A stretch of DNA of 64,000 nt from Spirochaetota bacterium (GCA_023393015.1 JAEWMY010000051.1:1-64000); one strand, 5' to 3'. Shown: positions 15,456 through 26,400, counted from the first letter of the stretch. A program made the numbers and translations. The notes: generated from the letters alone by a model not told the origin.

Positions 15456-18400
15456 GCGAAGATTGCGTAAAGTGCCTGTTACGAAGCGATCAGATCATCA
15501 AACCGGACGAGATTCCCCTGATGACCCAGTATATCCCGTATCGGATGGTGCGGGCGATTGGCGAACTTCCGTGCTGTTTTTTCGAGAGGAAGCTCGAGCT
15601 TCTTACGGGCGTCGTCGTGTACTTCGATATCGTCGGGTTTACGGCGACGGTCGCCAACCACGTCAACGCCGGACGGGACGTCGGCATGCTTTCGGACGTT
15701 TTCCGTTCGTACTATAGCCTGATAATCGAGACGATACAGTCCATGGGCGGGTCCGTATTCCAGTTCGCCGGCGACTCCTTGCTGATATGCTTCGAGCGCT
15801 ATTACGGCGAGAGCGAAGAGCAAAACTGGCGAAGGGCGCTGACCGCGATGGACGTCGCGCTCGAGCGAAGCAACGCCTACAACGCCGAGAACAGCGGCGC
15901 GAACGGATTCGTGCTTGACCCTAAAATCGGAATCGGTTTCGGACAGTTTCACCAGATACTGCTCGGGGACAGGACGCGCTTCATCACGCCGGTTATAGCC
16001 GGGGCGGCTGTCGACGAGGCGATCTCGAGCGAGCGCGGGTGCAACGGACGGGAGATACTCATCGGCGAACGGGCGTACCAGTTCGCGTGCTCCATAGGGT
16101 TGCGCGACTGCTTCGCGGGAAAGGGCGCGGGATATCTGCTGCTCGGCCTCCCCGACGACTTTCACGAAACGGTCGAGGCGCCCGCGTTTTGCGACGAACG
16201 GCTTCTCTTCGACAATCCGCGATACTACAACAGGATTAACGCGTTCATAAATCCGATGATCCAGCACCAGATAAAGACCCACTTTCAGGGCTTTGTCGGC
16301 GAGTATCGCGAGATAAGCTGCGCCATGGTGCGCTTCGACGGTTTCTTCGCGCAGACTACCGACGAGTTCGATCTCGTGAAGGGATACGGAAACCTCAACG
16401 CGGTCTATAGTCTCGTGCAGGACAAGGCGACGCGCTACGGGGGGTTTTGCACGACGCCCGACCTTTCCGACAAGGGCACGGTATTTCCGATTTTATTCGG
16501 CGCCCCTGTGGCCCTCGAAAACAAGGAACGGAACGCCGTGCTCTGCGCGGACGAGATCCTCCGCGCGACGGGGCAATTCCCCTTTATCTCCTCGGTCAAT
16601 ATCGGTATCGCGACCGGAGACGTGTATTGCGGGGAATTCGGCGGCATAACGAGAAAGGACTATTCCGTCGTCGGGAGCATGATAAACCTCGCGGCTCGGC
16701 TAATGATGACCGGAGACCGTAACGCCGTGTTCATGGACGACACGACGAGACGGAAAACCGAGAGCCTTTGCGAGGTCGAGTCGGCCAAGGGCATCTACCT
16801 GAAGGGGTTTTCCAGGGAACAGGCGGTTTTCCGCTTCACGGACCTCAGGAAGGAAAAGAGATCCGACAAGAAACGTGTCGGCATGATAGGTCGCGACCGC
16901 GAACTCGCGCGGCTCAACGCGGCGTTCGCCGAATCCCTGAAAGGCGAGATACGCTTTTGCCCCGTAATCGGGGACGCGGGAATGGGGAAGTCGTACCTCG
17001 TGGAGAATTTTCTCAACGGTTTGCCGGACCTTTCCCGCGAAACGAGGGTACTGTTCGGAAGTTGTTACCAGTACGAGGAATCCACGATCTTCTTTCCGTG
17101 GAGAAGCATCATCAAGGCCGTGGTCGGGATCGAGGAGGATATGCCGAACGAGGACATGCTCGCGCGCGTCACGGACATCTTCCGCGAACGGTTCGCCATC
17201 ACCGATCTCGTATGGATAACGTTTTTCCTGAACATGCTCGGCTACGATTTCGAGGAACACGAGGCCGTCAAGGAAATCGACGTATCGATCAAGCAGGACC
17301 GGTTTTTCGCCTTCGTCTACAGGATTCTCGTCGAGAAGGCTCGCGAAACGCCCTTGGTGGTCATAATCGAGGACATCCACTGGAGCGACGCGGTGTCGCT
17401 AAAGATGCTCGAATACCTGATCAACGGTGCCTCGGCAGCCTCGCTTCTCGTCATTCCGGTTTCCCGCGAGTCCGAATCGGTCATCTCCTTCTTCAACAGG
17501 TATTCGGTGCCATTCCTGAAACTCGAGCAGTTGCGGCCCGAAGCCGCCCGCGAGCTCGCGACTAGGCTACTCAATATGGATCCTCCCGAACGGGCACTGG
17601 TCGAAAAGATCGTGAACACGTCGGACTCAAACCCGTTTTTCATCGAGAATATCGTCCAGAACATGATAGAAAGCGGCGTGCTCGTCGAGGCGACTAACGG
17701 AACCTACTTCCTTTCGAAGGACATAAAGAACATCAACATACCCTCGTCGATCCAGAACATCATACTCGCGCGGTTGAACTCGCTCCTGTTCGAGGAACAG
17801 GTGGTATGCAAGACCGCGTCCGTAATCGGCAGGTCGTTCCTCTCGGACATACTCCGCGCCCTCGTGCCCGAGGGTATTTCCGAGTATATCTTCCTCAACG
17901 CCCTCGAGAATTTCGAGACGCACAACCTGATCCTGCGCGAGGACGAGCGCAGGAGCGCGTATTACTTCAAGCATATTACGATACGCGACGTCGTGTACAA
18001 TACCATTCTCGAAAGCACGAGGAAGGAGCTCAATATCATGCTCCTTTCGTATCTCGAGAACAGGTATTCCGACAACATAAACGCCGTAGTCGAGCGTCTC
18101 GAGTATCACGCGAGCGAGGCGGAATCATGGCCCCTCGTGTACAAGTACGCGCTGCAGTCCGCGGTAAAGTCGGAAAAGCAGTTTTCGACCCTCGACGCGA
18201 TCGTACATTACCAGAACGCACTCGACGCGCTCGGTAAAATCGAGATGGAGGACAGGGAAGACAGGATAAACGACATTCACCTTTCCCTCGCCGCCGCCTA
18301 CCGGAAAAGCAGCGACTACGAACGTTCCCTCGAAATGTACGGAGCGATGCTGGAGCGGGAATCCCGGCCATGGTACCGCGCGGCGATCTTGCAGGGGATA

Positions 18401-19714
18401 GGCCAATGCAAGCAGGAGCAGGGGCGTTTCGACGAGGCGGTATCCGCGCTCGAGGCATCCCTCTCGATACTCGGCTATCGGGCGCCCCGAGGGAAAGCCG
18501 CGACGTACATGAGCGTCGTCAAGGCGGTTCTCGCGCAGCTCGCGAACCATTTCCTCTTCGGTAACGACGTGCGGGAGCTGACGGGTAAAAAGCGCGAATA
18601 CGCAGAGATGCGGACGGATATCCTTTCGGTGCTCACGAAACTGTATTACTTCGGCAAGCCGGAGAAGATCGCGTGGGCGAGCGTCTGCAATTTCAACAAC
18701 ATGCTCGCGATCCGTTCCCTGAGCGACAAGTGGGTCATGAGCGAGTGCAACTACGCCGTTTCCCTCGTCTCGGTCGGGCTCTCCTCGCTCGGGCTTTCTC
18801 ATTTCGAGAACGCGAGCAAGGTGATTGCCCGTTCCAAGAGCCGGACCGCCGTAAGCATCTACAAGTCGCGGTACGCCTTTTACTTTCTCTTTTACAGCCA
18901 ACCCCACAAGTCCATCGAGCTTCTCGAGGACGCGACGAACCATTTCCGCAGTATCGGCGAGACGTGGGAACTCATGACGGGCCTCGGAGCGCTCGCCCAG
19001 AACTATTTCCTGATTTCCGATCTCCAGAAATCCGAACGGGCGTACCTCGAAACCGAACGAGTCGCTCGAAAGCTCCATTCCACCATGCATATCGGTTGGT
19101 CGTACAACAAGGTTCCGTTCATCAGGTACCTGCAGGGAACCATGACCGCCACGGAGGCGAAGACCATGCTCTCCGAGGGAATCGAGATGAGCTCGATCGT
19201 CCAGGACCACATGACGCTGTGCATTCACTACGGCCACCTCGCGTATATCGCCGAGAAGGAAAACGACATAGAGGGCGCCGTCAAGTACGCGAAAAACATC
19301 ATTCGCGAAAACCGGCTCTATACGGTCAACGTTCCGCACGTCAAGATCTCGTACGTGAACGCTGTCGAGGCCCTGTGCTTCGCGCTCGAAAGCGGTTCGT
19401 CGTCCGTACCGCGCGGAAAGGCTGCGCGAATGGCGAGGCGGGCGTTGTCGCGCGCGCTCGGTCTGGGGGAGACGTTCGAGCTAATACGCGGGCCCGCGTA
19501 CCGGGCCGCCGCGCGTCTTGCCCTGCTCGAGAAAAAGGGCGAAAGGGCCAGAGCCCTGTGCGCCCGGTCGCTTGAGTGCCTCTCGAACGGGCCGTACGAA
19601 TGCGAGTACGCGCAGACCCTGGAATTGGCCGCCCGATGCTTCCCGGAAAACGCGAAGGCGAATCTCGCCCATGCCGAGTTGATCCGCAAGAAGATCGGCG
19701 TCGTGAGGAGATAG
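15452..19714 (+). CDS. Soluble adenylyl cyclase-like protein: two cyclase domains, AAA ATPase, TPR
   Basis: This protein has 1420 residues. Cyclase domain 1 (about 50-190) keeps the two metal-binding Asp residues, Asp59 in YFDIVGFT and Asp108 in FAGDSLL. Cyclase domain 2 (about 285-440) lacks a GD motif but has Lys341 (SDKGTVF), Asn412 and Arg416 (INLAARLM), the base-selecting and transition-state residues. One composite active site between the two domains is expected, as in mammalian ADCY10. An NTPase domain follows (Walker A GDAGMGKS near residue 510, Walker B VVIIEDIHW), then about 600 residues of TPR-like helices. No membrane segment is seen. cAMP production is inferred. The start overlaps the lipase stop (ATGA). 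Confidence 0.82.
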   Translation: MSEDCVKCLLRSDQIIKPDEIPLMTQYIPYRMVRAIGELPCCFFERKLELLTGVVVYFDIVGFTATVANHVNAGRDVGMLSDVFRSYYSLIIETIQSMGGSVFQFAGDSLLICFERYYGESEEQNWRRALTAMDVALERSNAYNAENSGANGFVLDPKIGIGFGQFHQILLGDRTRFITPVIAGAAVDEAISSERGCNGREILIGERAYQFACSIGLRDCFAGKGAGYLLLGLPDDFHETVEAPAFCDERLLFDNPRYYNRINAFINPMIQHQIKTHFQGFVGEYREISCAMVRFDGFFAQTTDEFDLVKGYGNLNAVYSLVQDKATRYGGFCTTPDLSDKGTVFPILFGAPVALENKERNAVLCADEILRATGQFPFISSVNIGIATGDVYCGEFGGITRKDYSVVGSMINLAARLMMTGDRNAVFMDDTTRRKTESLCEVESAKGIYLKGFSREQAVFRFTDLRKEKRSDKKRVGMIGRDRELARLNAAFAESLKGEIRFCPVIGDAGMGKSYLVENFLNGLPDLSRETRVLFGSCYQYEESTIFFPWRSIIKAVVGIEEDMPNEDMLARVTDIFRERFAITDLVWITFFLNMLGYDFEEHEAVKEIDVSIKQDRFFAFVYRILVEKARETPLVVIIEDIHWSDAVSLKMLEYLINGASAASLLVIPVSRESESVISFFNRYSVPFLKLEQLRPEAARELATRLLNMDPPERALVEKIVNTSDSNPFFIENIVQNMIESGVLVEATNGTYFLSKDIKNINIPSSIQNIILARLNSLLFEEQVVCKTASVIGRSFLSDILRALVPEGISEYIFLNALENFETHNLILREDERRSAYYFKHITIRDVVYNTILESTRKELNIMLLSYLENRYSDNINAVVERLEYHASEAESWPLVYKYALQSAVKSEKQFSTLDAIVHYQNALDALGKIEMEDREDRINDIHLSLAAAYRKSSDYERSLEMYGAMLERESRPWYRAAILQGIGQCKQEQGRFDEAVSALEASLSILGYRAPRGKAATYMSVVKAVLAQLANHFLFGNDVRELTGKKREYAEMRTDILSVLTKLYYFGKPEKIAWASVCNFNNMLAIRSLSDKWVMSECNYAVSLVSVGLSSLGLSHFENASKVIARSKSRTAVSIYKSRYAFYFLFYSQPHKSIELLEDATNHFRSIGETWELMTGLGALAQNYFLISDLQKSERAYLETERVARKLHSTMHIGWSYNKVPFIRYLQGTMTATEAKTMLSEGIEMSSIVQDHMTLCIHYGHLAYIAEKENDIEGAVKYAKNIIRENRLYTVNVPHVKISYVNAVEALCFALESGSSSVPRGKAARMARRALSRALGLGETFELIRGPAYRAAARLALLEKKGERARALCARSLECLSNGPYECEYAQTLELAARCFPENAKANLAHAELIRKKIGVVRR

Positions 19715-19775
19715 TCCAGAAACGGTACAGAACGCCCGTTACGGGCTCCGCGGCCGGATAGATAAGGAGGTACAC

Positions 19776-21524
19776 GTGAGAAAGGACGCAGTGAGATACG
19801 ATCACCTGAAATCGTGGTGGAAACGGGCGCGTCAGGGCCTGTTCCGGTTTTGCATTTACGGCGCCCTGCTCGTGGCCGGCGAGGTCGCGTTCTATACGAT
19901 CACGAAGATAGGTAGGGCGATTCCCCAAATCTCCTTCCTGTTCCAGTATCAATGGCTCGTCGACGACGAACTGAAGCTCAACCACATCTGGGACGTCAAG
20001 ATATACACCCTGTTCGGCCAGGCTAGCCTCTACATGTTCTTCGTGTACGCAACCATCTGCGTTTTCGGCCTCGAGCCCGCCTACCGGTTCATGAAAAAAA
20101 AGGACGTTCCGATTCTCATCCGCGGAATAGTCTACATGTTCATCATCCTTTCACTCGAGTGCGCCCTCGGGTGGGTCCTCGTCTGGCTGACGGGAATCAA
20201 AATCTGGTACTACGCGGGCCCGGGAGAGCTGTTTACCTACACGAGCTGGGCGATCGCTCCGATGTGGTTCATCTGCGGCCTGATTTCGGAGAACGTCATA
20301 AACCTCATCAACTCCTTCGACGAGTTCAAGATGAACGTCTACGGCCTTTCGCAGTCGGGGACCGGACCGAGGAACCAGATCGTGTTCATCAGCGACGTAC
20401 ATATCGGCCCGCGCGGCAAGGACGGCTCCGACGCGGGATGGTTTTTCGGGGTATACGAAATCTACCTGACCATCCTGCTCCACAAGATAGCCCACGACAG
20501 GCGTGTTCGCGAGCTCGTCTTCGTCGGCGATCTCTTCGACGACTGGCTCTATCCTCCCGGGACGCGTCCGATATCGATACGCGAGACTATAGCCGCGTGG
20601 AAGGACTCGCTTTTCATGGCGCCGCTTCGCGCGTGCGTCGAGCGGCTCGACGCGGTGTGGTACCTTCCCGGAAACCACGACATGCGCGTGAGGCAGGAAG
20701 ACTTTACGGATCTCGCCGTGGGAGATAAAACACTGAAAATCGTCGACCGCGAAGAGTTCTCGAAAGGCCACCTTCTGTCGTGCGGTACGGTCCTTTCGGT
20801 CGAGCACGGTCACGAGGCGGACTTCTTCAACGCGACCGACGCGCATCCCGAGGCGATCAGGGGCCTCCCGCTCGGTTACTTCGTGGCTCGTCTGTTCGCC
20901 GCGACAGAAACCCCGGTTACCGGGGCGACGGTAACCGTGGACAAGCTCCTTCGCGCGGCGTATTCCCGCGTCGGGACGGCAACGATCTTCGAAACTCGCG
21001 GCGAGTCGCGGAAAAGCCGCATGGGACAGCTTTTTGTCAGGTTCTTCGTCGACGCCCTGATAGCGTATATCAACGGGAAACTTCCGGAAGAACGCCACCT
21101 CGACAACCGGACGAGGATTTACCTCCCGCACGTCGAAGGGCGGGACGACGGTCTGGACTTCGTTACGGTCAGACAAGTGAAGGAATGCTATTCTTGGCTC
21201 CTGGAGGATTGGCTCAAAGGCCGTTCGACGTCGTTCTTCGCGACGACCGGAAAAAATGGCCTCGAGAAGTACGCGCGGGAGAAATTCGGTGAACGCGACT
21301 GGAAGCTCTGGTTCTCGCGGATTTTTTCCGGTAAACCCGACGACCTCGTCGTCATCATGGGCCATACGCATTTCGCCAGGCTCGAGTACGTCATGGACCG
21401 AGAGAAGCAGGGAATATACGTGAATACGGGCGCGATATGCAAGAACGACAAGCAACGCGGACCGAGCTGGGTCGTGGTGACCGATTCGACCCGGCGGGCC
21501 AGGGTGAGGATCAAGCGGCTCTGA
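19776..21524 (+). CDS. Membrane-anchored calcineurin-like metallophosphoesterase
   Basis: This 582-residue protein has several N-terminal membrane helices within the first 180 residues (FCIYGALLVAGEVAFYTI, FFVYATICVFGLEP, IVYMFIILSLECALGWVLV). A cytoplasmic metallophosphoesterase domain follows, with all metal motifs: FISDVHIGP, FVGDLFDDWL, LPGNHDMR, VEHGHEADF and IMGHTHFA. The domain resembles LpxH-type pyrophosphatases and 2',3'-phosphoesterases, so a lipid or nucleotide phosphoester is plausible. Start is GTG at 19776 after AAGGAGG. It lies 61 nt after the cyclase gene; a role in cyclic nucleotide turnover is only a guess from position. Confidence 0.75.
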   Translation: MRKDAVRYDHLKSWWKRARQGLFRFCIYGALLVAGEVAFYTITKIGRAIPQISFLFQYQWLVDDELKLNHIWDVKIYTLFGQASLYMFFVYATICVFGLEPAYRFMKKKDVPILIRGIVYMFIILSLECALGWVLVWLTGIKIWYYAGPGELFTYTSWAIAPMWFICGLISENVINLINSFDEFKMNVYGLSQSGTGPRNQIVFISDVHIGPRGKDGSDAGWFFGVYEIYLTILLHKIAHDRRVRELVFVGDLFDDWLYPPGTRPISIRETIAAWKDSLFMAPLRACVERLDAVWYLPGNHDMRVRQEDFTDLAVGDKTLKIVDREEFSKGHLLSCGTVLSVEHGHEADFFNATDAHPEAIRGLPLGYFVARLFAATETPVTGATVTVDKLLRAAYSRVGTATIFETRGESRKSRMGQLFVRFFVDALIAYINGKLPEERHLDNRTRIYLPHVEGRDDGLDFVTVRQVKECYSWLLEDWLKGRSTSFFATTGKNGLEKYAREKFGERDWKLWFSRIFSGKPDDLVVIMGHTHFARLEYVMDREKQGIYVNTGAICKNDKQRGPSWVVVTDSTRRARVRIKRL

Positions 21525-21552
21525 GCGCGGACGAAGGGGCCGCGGCCGCTTC

Positions 21553-22605
21553 TCAAAGAGGCACGGTAATCTTCCAGAGACGGTGAACGCGCCTGTCCCG
21601 GAAATCCTCGGGGATAGACGCCTCCGTCAGGTCCCGTATCGCGGTCCGCCCGTTCGCCGCGGCGCCTCCGATCTCGTCCGGATCGAATTTCAGCGAGCGC
21701 GAGTTGCTCGAGAAATAGAGGCTTCCTCCGGGGGCGAGCAGGGCGAGGCAACTCCTGCAAAGGCTAGCCCAGTCCCGGTTGACGTCGAGGATGTCGACCG
21801 CGCGTTTGGAGTTCGAGAAGGTCGGCGGGTCGCATACGATAAGGTCCCATCGGCGGCCGGTACGGAGGCTCGCGGCGAGAAACGCCTTGACGTCCTCGCG
21901 GACGAGGGGGTACCGGGACGACGGCGACGACGGGAACGACGTCGCGAAACCGTTCAACGAGAGGTTTTCGGCGGCCCACGCGAGATAGGTATTCGATATG
22001 TCGACCGACGTCACGGACGCCGCCCCGCCCGCGGCGGCGTGCACGGAAAAGGCTCCCGTATAGCAAAACAGGTTCAGTACGCGCTTGCCTTCCGACTCCG
22101 CGCGGACCATGGCGCGAGCCGGTCTGTGGTCGAGAAAGAGCCCGGTGTCGAGGTACGCAGAGAGGTCGACGAGAAAACGGGACCCGCCCTCCGTGACCGT
22201 AACGCGTTCTCCGGATGTCGACACGCGCTCGTATTGCGAGCTTTCTCCCCGTTGGCGTTTGCGCATTCGCGTTCGGGCGAGATCCGGTTCCAGGCCCAGG
22301 ACGTCGACCGCGGCATTCTTCATGGCGAGAAGCCAGAGTTCTTCCTCGGCCTCCGCCTTCTCGTAGGGTCGTTCGTACAGGGAGATGAGCAGGTGCCGGC
22401 GTCCCGTTTCGGCTTCCTCGTAGAGATCGCACGAGAGCGGAATCTCGGGGATGTCCCGGTCGTACACGCGGAAGCAGGTGACTCCGGTCCTTCTCGCCCA
22501 CTTTTTGAGGTGCTTATGGCGTTTTTCGAGACGGTTGGCGAAGAGTACCGCCTGTTCCGCCGTCTTGCGGGCCGTCTCGTCGCTCCGTCCGGTCGTCTCG
22601 ATCAT
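21553..22605 (-). CDS. RlmK-like 23S rRNA methyltransferase (stand-alone C-terminal half of RlmKL)
   Basis: This 350-residue SAM-dependent methyltransferase resembles the C-terminal RlmK half of E. coli RlmL. Matches are FANRLEKRHKHLKKWAR and CFRVYDRDIPE at the N-terminus, the SAM-binding strand LNLFCYTGAFSVHAAAGGA, VDISNTYLAWAAENLSLNGF and the catalytic motif DPPTFSNSKR. In E. coli this half makes m7G in 23S rRNA. The ATG at 22605 overlaps the rex stop (ATGA on the minus strand); longer upstream frames run inside rex and are rejected. Expression with the redox repressor rex is notable. Confidence 0.82.
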   Translation of the reverse strand: MIETTGRSDETARKTAEQAVLFANRLEKRHKHLKKWARRTGVTCFRVYDRDIPEIPLSCDLYEEAETGRRHLLISLYERPYEKAEAEEELWLLAMKNAAVDVLGLEPDLARTRMRKRQRGESSQYERVSTSGERVTVTEGGSRFLVDLSAYLDTGLFLDHRPARAMVRAESEGKRVLNLFCYTGAFSVHAAAGGAASVTSVDISNTYLAWAAENLSLNGFATSFPSSPSSRYPLVREDVKAFLAASLRTGRRWDLIVCDPPTFSNSKRAVDILDVNRDWASLCRSCLALLAPGGSLYFSSNSRSLKFDPDEIGGAAANGRTAIRDLTEASIPEDFRDRRVHRLWKITVPL

Positions 22606-23240
22606 TCGTGCCTGGAGGCGTTCATCATGACGCAGAGCATGGCGTAACCGGACGTCAGGTCCTCTTTTTGGACGACGACCTCCTCGGGAACCTTGAGCTT
22701 CACGTTGGTAAAATTCCAGATCGCGGATATCCCCGAGCTCACGAGAAGGTCGGTTATCTCCTGCGCGTTCGAAGACGGTACGGTGAGGATCGCGATCGTC
22801 GCCTTGAGGTTGCGGATCTGGATGGGAAGGGTTTCCATGGAAAAGACGGGAACCCCGTGTATGGAGGCGCCGATCTTCGACGGGTCGTGATCGAAGGCCG
22901 CGCAGATATGAAGCCCGTGATACAGGAATTCCTGGTAACCGGCGAGCGCCGTACCGAGGTTGCCCGCGCCGATAAGCACCGCCTGCTGTACCTCGTCCCA
23001 TCCAAGAAAGTGTTCGATGGCGGCCATTAACGCGACGACCGGGTACCCCTTTTTCGGCTTGCCGACGATCCCGGTAATGGCCAGATCCTTGCGAACCTGG
23101 ATGGGCTCGAGATGGAGTTCCTGGGCTATGACCGTTCCGGAGATATACTCATGGCCTTCCTCGCGCGATTGCCTGATGATGTGCAGATACGACGGAAGGC
23201 GGCGGATGGAAGGTATAGCCGCTATCTTGTGTTTGGCCAT
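22602..23240 (-). CDS. rex: Redox-sensing transcriptional repressor Rex
   Basis: This 212-residue protein has an N-terminal winged helix (IPSIRRLPSYLHIIRQ, QELHLEPIQVRKDLA, KPKKGYPV) and a Rossmann domain with GAGNLGTAL that senses the NADH/NAD+ ratio. Rex represses fermentation and respiration genes when NADH is low. An AAGGA site precedes the ATG. A TTGACT/TATCGT promoter lies upstream. I could not find a clear Rex palindrome in its own promoter, so autoregulation is not supported by sequence. Confidence 0.92.
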   Translation of the reverse strand: MAKHKIAAIPSIRRLPSYLHIIRQSREEGHEYISGTVIAQELHLEPIQVRKDLAITGIVGKPKKGYPVVALMAAIEHFLGWDEVQQAVLIGAGNLGTALAGYQEFLYHGLHICAAFDHDPSKIGASIHGVPVFSMETLPIQIRNLKATIAILTVPSSNAQEITDLLVSSGISAIWNFTNVKLKVPEEVVVQKEDLTSGYAMLCVMMNASRHE

Positions 23241-23270
23241 GAAACGTCCTTGCTAATCGGGTTTTTTTTA

Positions 23271-23299
23271 ACGATATACCCGAAGCCGGGGAAAGTCAA
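23271..23299 (-). promoter_or_regulatory. rex promoter
   Basis: On the minus strand TTGACT (23299-23294), a 17-bp spacer and TATCGT (23276-23271). Confidence 0.55.
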
Positions 23300-23421
23300 G
23301 ACGGTACGCGTGGCGAAGACCGTCCTTGCTCCCGCCGGGACGAACCGGAGCGGATATGGAAACAAACGGGCGAATCGGCTATACTGCCACGCATTCAGTA
23401 CGCGTCGAGGAGTTTGCAGCC

Positions 23422-26400
23422 ATGTACGACCCGGTTGATCCCAAAGTGAGCTTTCCCGCCGAGGAAGAGCGGATACTCGCGTTTTGGAGCGAACACGACA
23501 TCTTCAAGAAGTCGATAGAAAACCGCGAGGGAGCGGAGGAATTCGTGTTTTACGACGGCCCCCCCTTCGCGACCGGGCTTCCGCATTTCGGACACTTCGT
23601 GCCGAGCACGATCAAGGATATCATTCCCCGCTATCAGGCCATGAAAGGCAAAAAGGTCGAACGGCGCTTCGGCTGGGACTGTCACGGACTTCCCGTGGAA
23701 AACCTCATCGAAAAGGAACTGGGTCTCAACTCGAAGACCGACATCGAAAAATTCGGCATAGCCAAGTTCAACGAGGCGTGCCGTTCGAGCGTGCTCCGGT
23801 ACGTCAAGGAATGGCGCGACACCATCACGCGTCTCGGACGCTGGGTCGACTTCGACAACGACTACAAGACGATGGAGCCGGATTACATGGAGTCCATCTG
23901 GTGGGTGATGAAGCGACTGTGGGAGGAAGGGCTCCTGTACGAGGGTCACTATATCCTTCCGTATTGCCCGCGCTGTTCGACCGTGCTTTCGAACCACGAA
24001 CTCAATCTCGGCGGATACAAGGACGTCCACGATCCCGCCATAACCGTCCGCTTCGCCGTGACCGGAACCGCCAAGGGAAGCGCCGCCGAACGGACATTCG
24101 CTCAAGCGGCCGGTTCGGACCTCGCGAACGGGTCAACCTACCTACTCGCGTGGACCACGACCCCGTGGACCCTTCCGAGCAACCTCGGCCTCACGATGGG
24201 ACCGGACATCGATTACGTCATGGTCGAGGACGGGACCGATCGGTTCGTTCTTGCCGAGGCGCGCCTCGGCGCGTACTACAAGGACCCCGCCTCCTGCCGC
24301 GTCATCTGGAAAAAGAAGGGTTCCGAGCTTGAAGGACTCGCGTACGAGCCCTTGTTCCCGTATTTCGCCTCGCTTTCGAGAAACGAGGACGGAAGCCCCG
24401 GGGCGTTCCGGACCTTCCTCGGCGATTTCGTCACGACCGAGGACGGTACCGGTATCGTGCATACCGCTCCCGGTTTCGGCGAGGACGACAACAAGGTGTT
24501 CAAGGGAACGGGAGTTCCCACGGTATGCCCCGTCGACGCGGAATGCAGGTTTACCGCCGAGGTATCCGATTACGCCGGTATCTTCGTGAAGGACGCCGAC
24601 AAGGCGATAATGGAGCGGCTCAAGGCGGAGGGAAAGCTCGTCAAGCGCGACCAGATACTCCACTCGTATCCGCATTGCTGGCGTTGCTCGAGCCCGCTCA
24701 TTTATCGCGCCGTAGGCAGTTGGTTCGTTTCAGTCGAGAAGATCAAGGAGCGCATGCTCAAGGCGAACTTCTCCATTACCTGGCAGCCGTCACATATACG
24801 CGACGGGCGCTTCGGCAAATGGCTCGAGGGCGCGCGAGATTGGGCGATCAGCCGGAACCGCTTCTGGGGAAACCCGCTACCCATCTGGAAGTGCCCGGAC
24901 TGCGGAAAGACCGTATGCGTGGGAAGCCGCGAGGAGCTCAAGGCGCTTTCGGGGACGTACCCGGAGGACCTGCACAAGCATTTCGTCGACGCGATCACCA
25001 TTCCGTGCGAATGCGGTTCGACGATGTCTCGCGTAAACGAGGTTCTCGATTGCTGGTTCGAGTCGGGCGCCATGCCCTACGCCCAGAACCACTATCCCTT
25101 CGAGAACAAGGAATACTTCGAGAGCCACTATCCGGCAGATTTCATCTCGGAGGGTCTCGACCAGACGCGCGGATGGTTCTATACCCTGACCGTCCTCGCC
25201 GCCGCGCTCTTCGACCGGCCGGCGTTCAAGGCCTGCGTCGTCAACGGGCTCGTGCTCGCGACCGACGGCAAGAAGATGTCGAAATCGCTCCGCAATTATA
25301 CCGACCCGAACAAGGTCGTGAACGAATTCGGCGCCGACGCCCTCAGGCTCTTCCTCATGCATTCCGCCGTCGTGAAGGCCGACGACCTGAAGTATTCGGA
25401 CGAGGGCGTACGTGACGTCCTCAAGGGCATCCTCATCCCGTTGTGGAACAGCTACAGCTTTTACGTAACCTACGCCAACATCGACGGCGTCGGCCGGCCG
25501 GAGACGAAAAAGGCGCGCGAAGGAGGGGTGGAGAGCTCGAATCCCCTCGATCGTTGGGTGCTTTCCATCACCGAGAAGATGGTAAAGGACGTATCCGAGG
25601 CCCTGGACGCCTACGACCTTTCCCGCGCCATCGACCCGATCGTTTCCTTCGTGGATCAGCTCAACAACTGGTACATACGCCGTTCGCGCCGGAGATTCTG
25701 GAAGAGCGAGAACGACGGCGACAAGAAATTCGCCTACGACACCCTCTACTCGGCACTGCGAAAGTTCGCGCTCGTCGCCGCTCCCGTCATCCCCTTCATC
25801 ACGGAATCGATCTGGCGGAACCTGCGGGCCGAGGACGACCCGGAATCGGTGCACCTCGCCGACTATCCGCGCTACGACGAGTCCCTGCGCGACGACGGAC
25901 TCGAGTTCAAGATGGAAACCGTCCAAAAGGCCGTTTCCATGGGACGGAGCCTTCGCTACCAGTACTCTCTCAAGACCCGCCAGCCGCTCAAGTCGGTTGA
26001 GCTCGTCACGAGGAACCCGGAGGAAAAGAAGGTCCTGCTCGAGATGGAGGAATCCATACGGGAGGAGCTCAACGTAAAGGAAGTCGTGTTCCACGACAAG
26101 GAAGACGAACTCGTCGAGTACTCGGCAAAGGCGAATTTCAGGGTCCTCGGCAAGGAGCTCGGGCCCGCCATGAAGGTCGCGGCCTCGGCGATAGAAAAGA
26201 TGTCATCGGCCGAAATCCAGTCTATCGTGGAAGGATCGACGCTCAGCATCGACGTCGAGGGAAAGTCAGTGGAGATAACCGCCGACAAGATCGCGGTAAA
26301 CCGCGTCGAGAAGGCGAACCTCCGCGTCGTGAACGAGGGAACGCTGACCGTCGCCCTCGACACCGAGGTAAGCGAGGACCTTCTACTCGAGGGATGCGTG

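Noticed and set aside
22606..23001. N-terminal extension of the RlmK-like methyltransferase
   Set aside because: It lies wholly inside rex in another frame; the family N-terminus begins after the ATG at 22605.
23241..23300. Rex operator upstream of rex
   Set aside because: The AT-rich TTAAAAAAAAC stretch does not form the TTGTGA-type palindrome expected for Rex.
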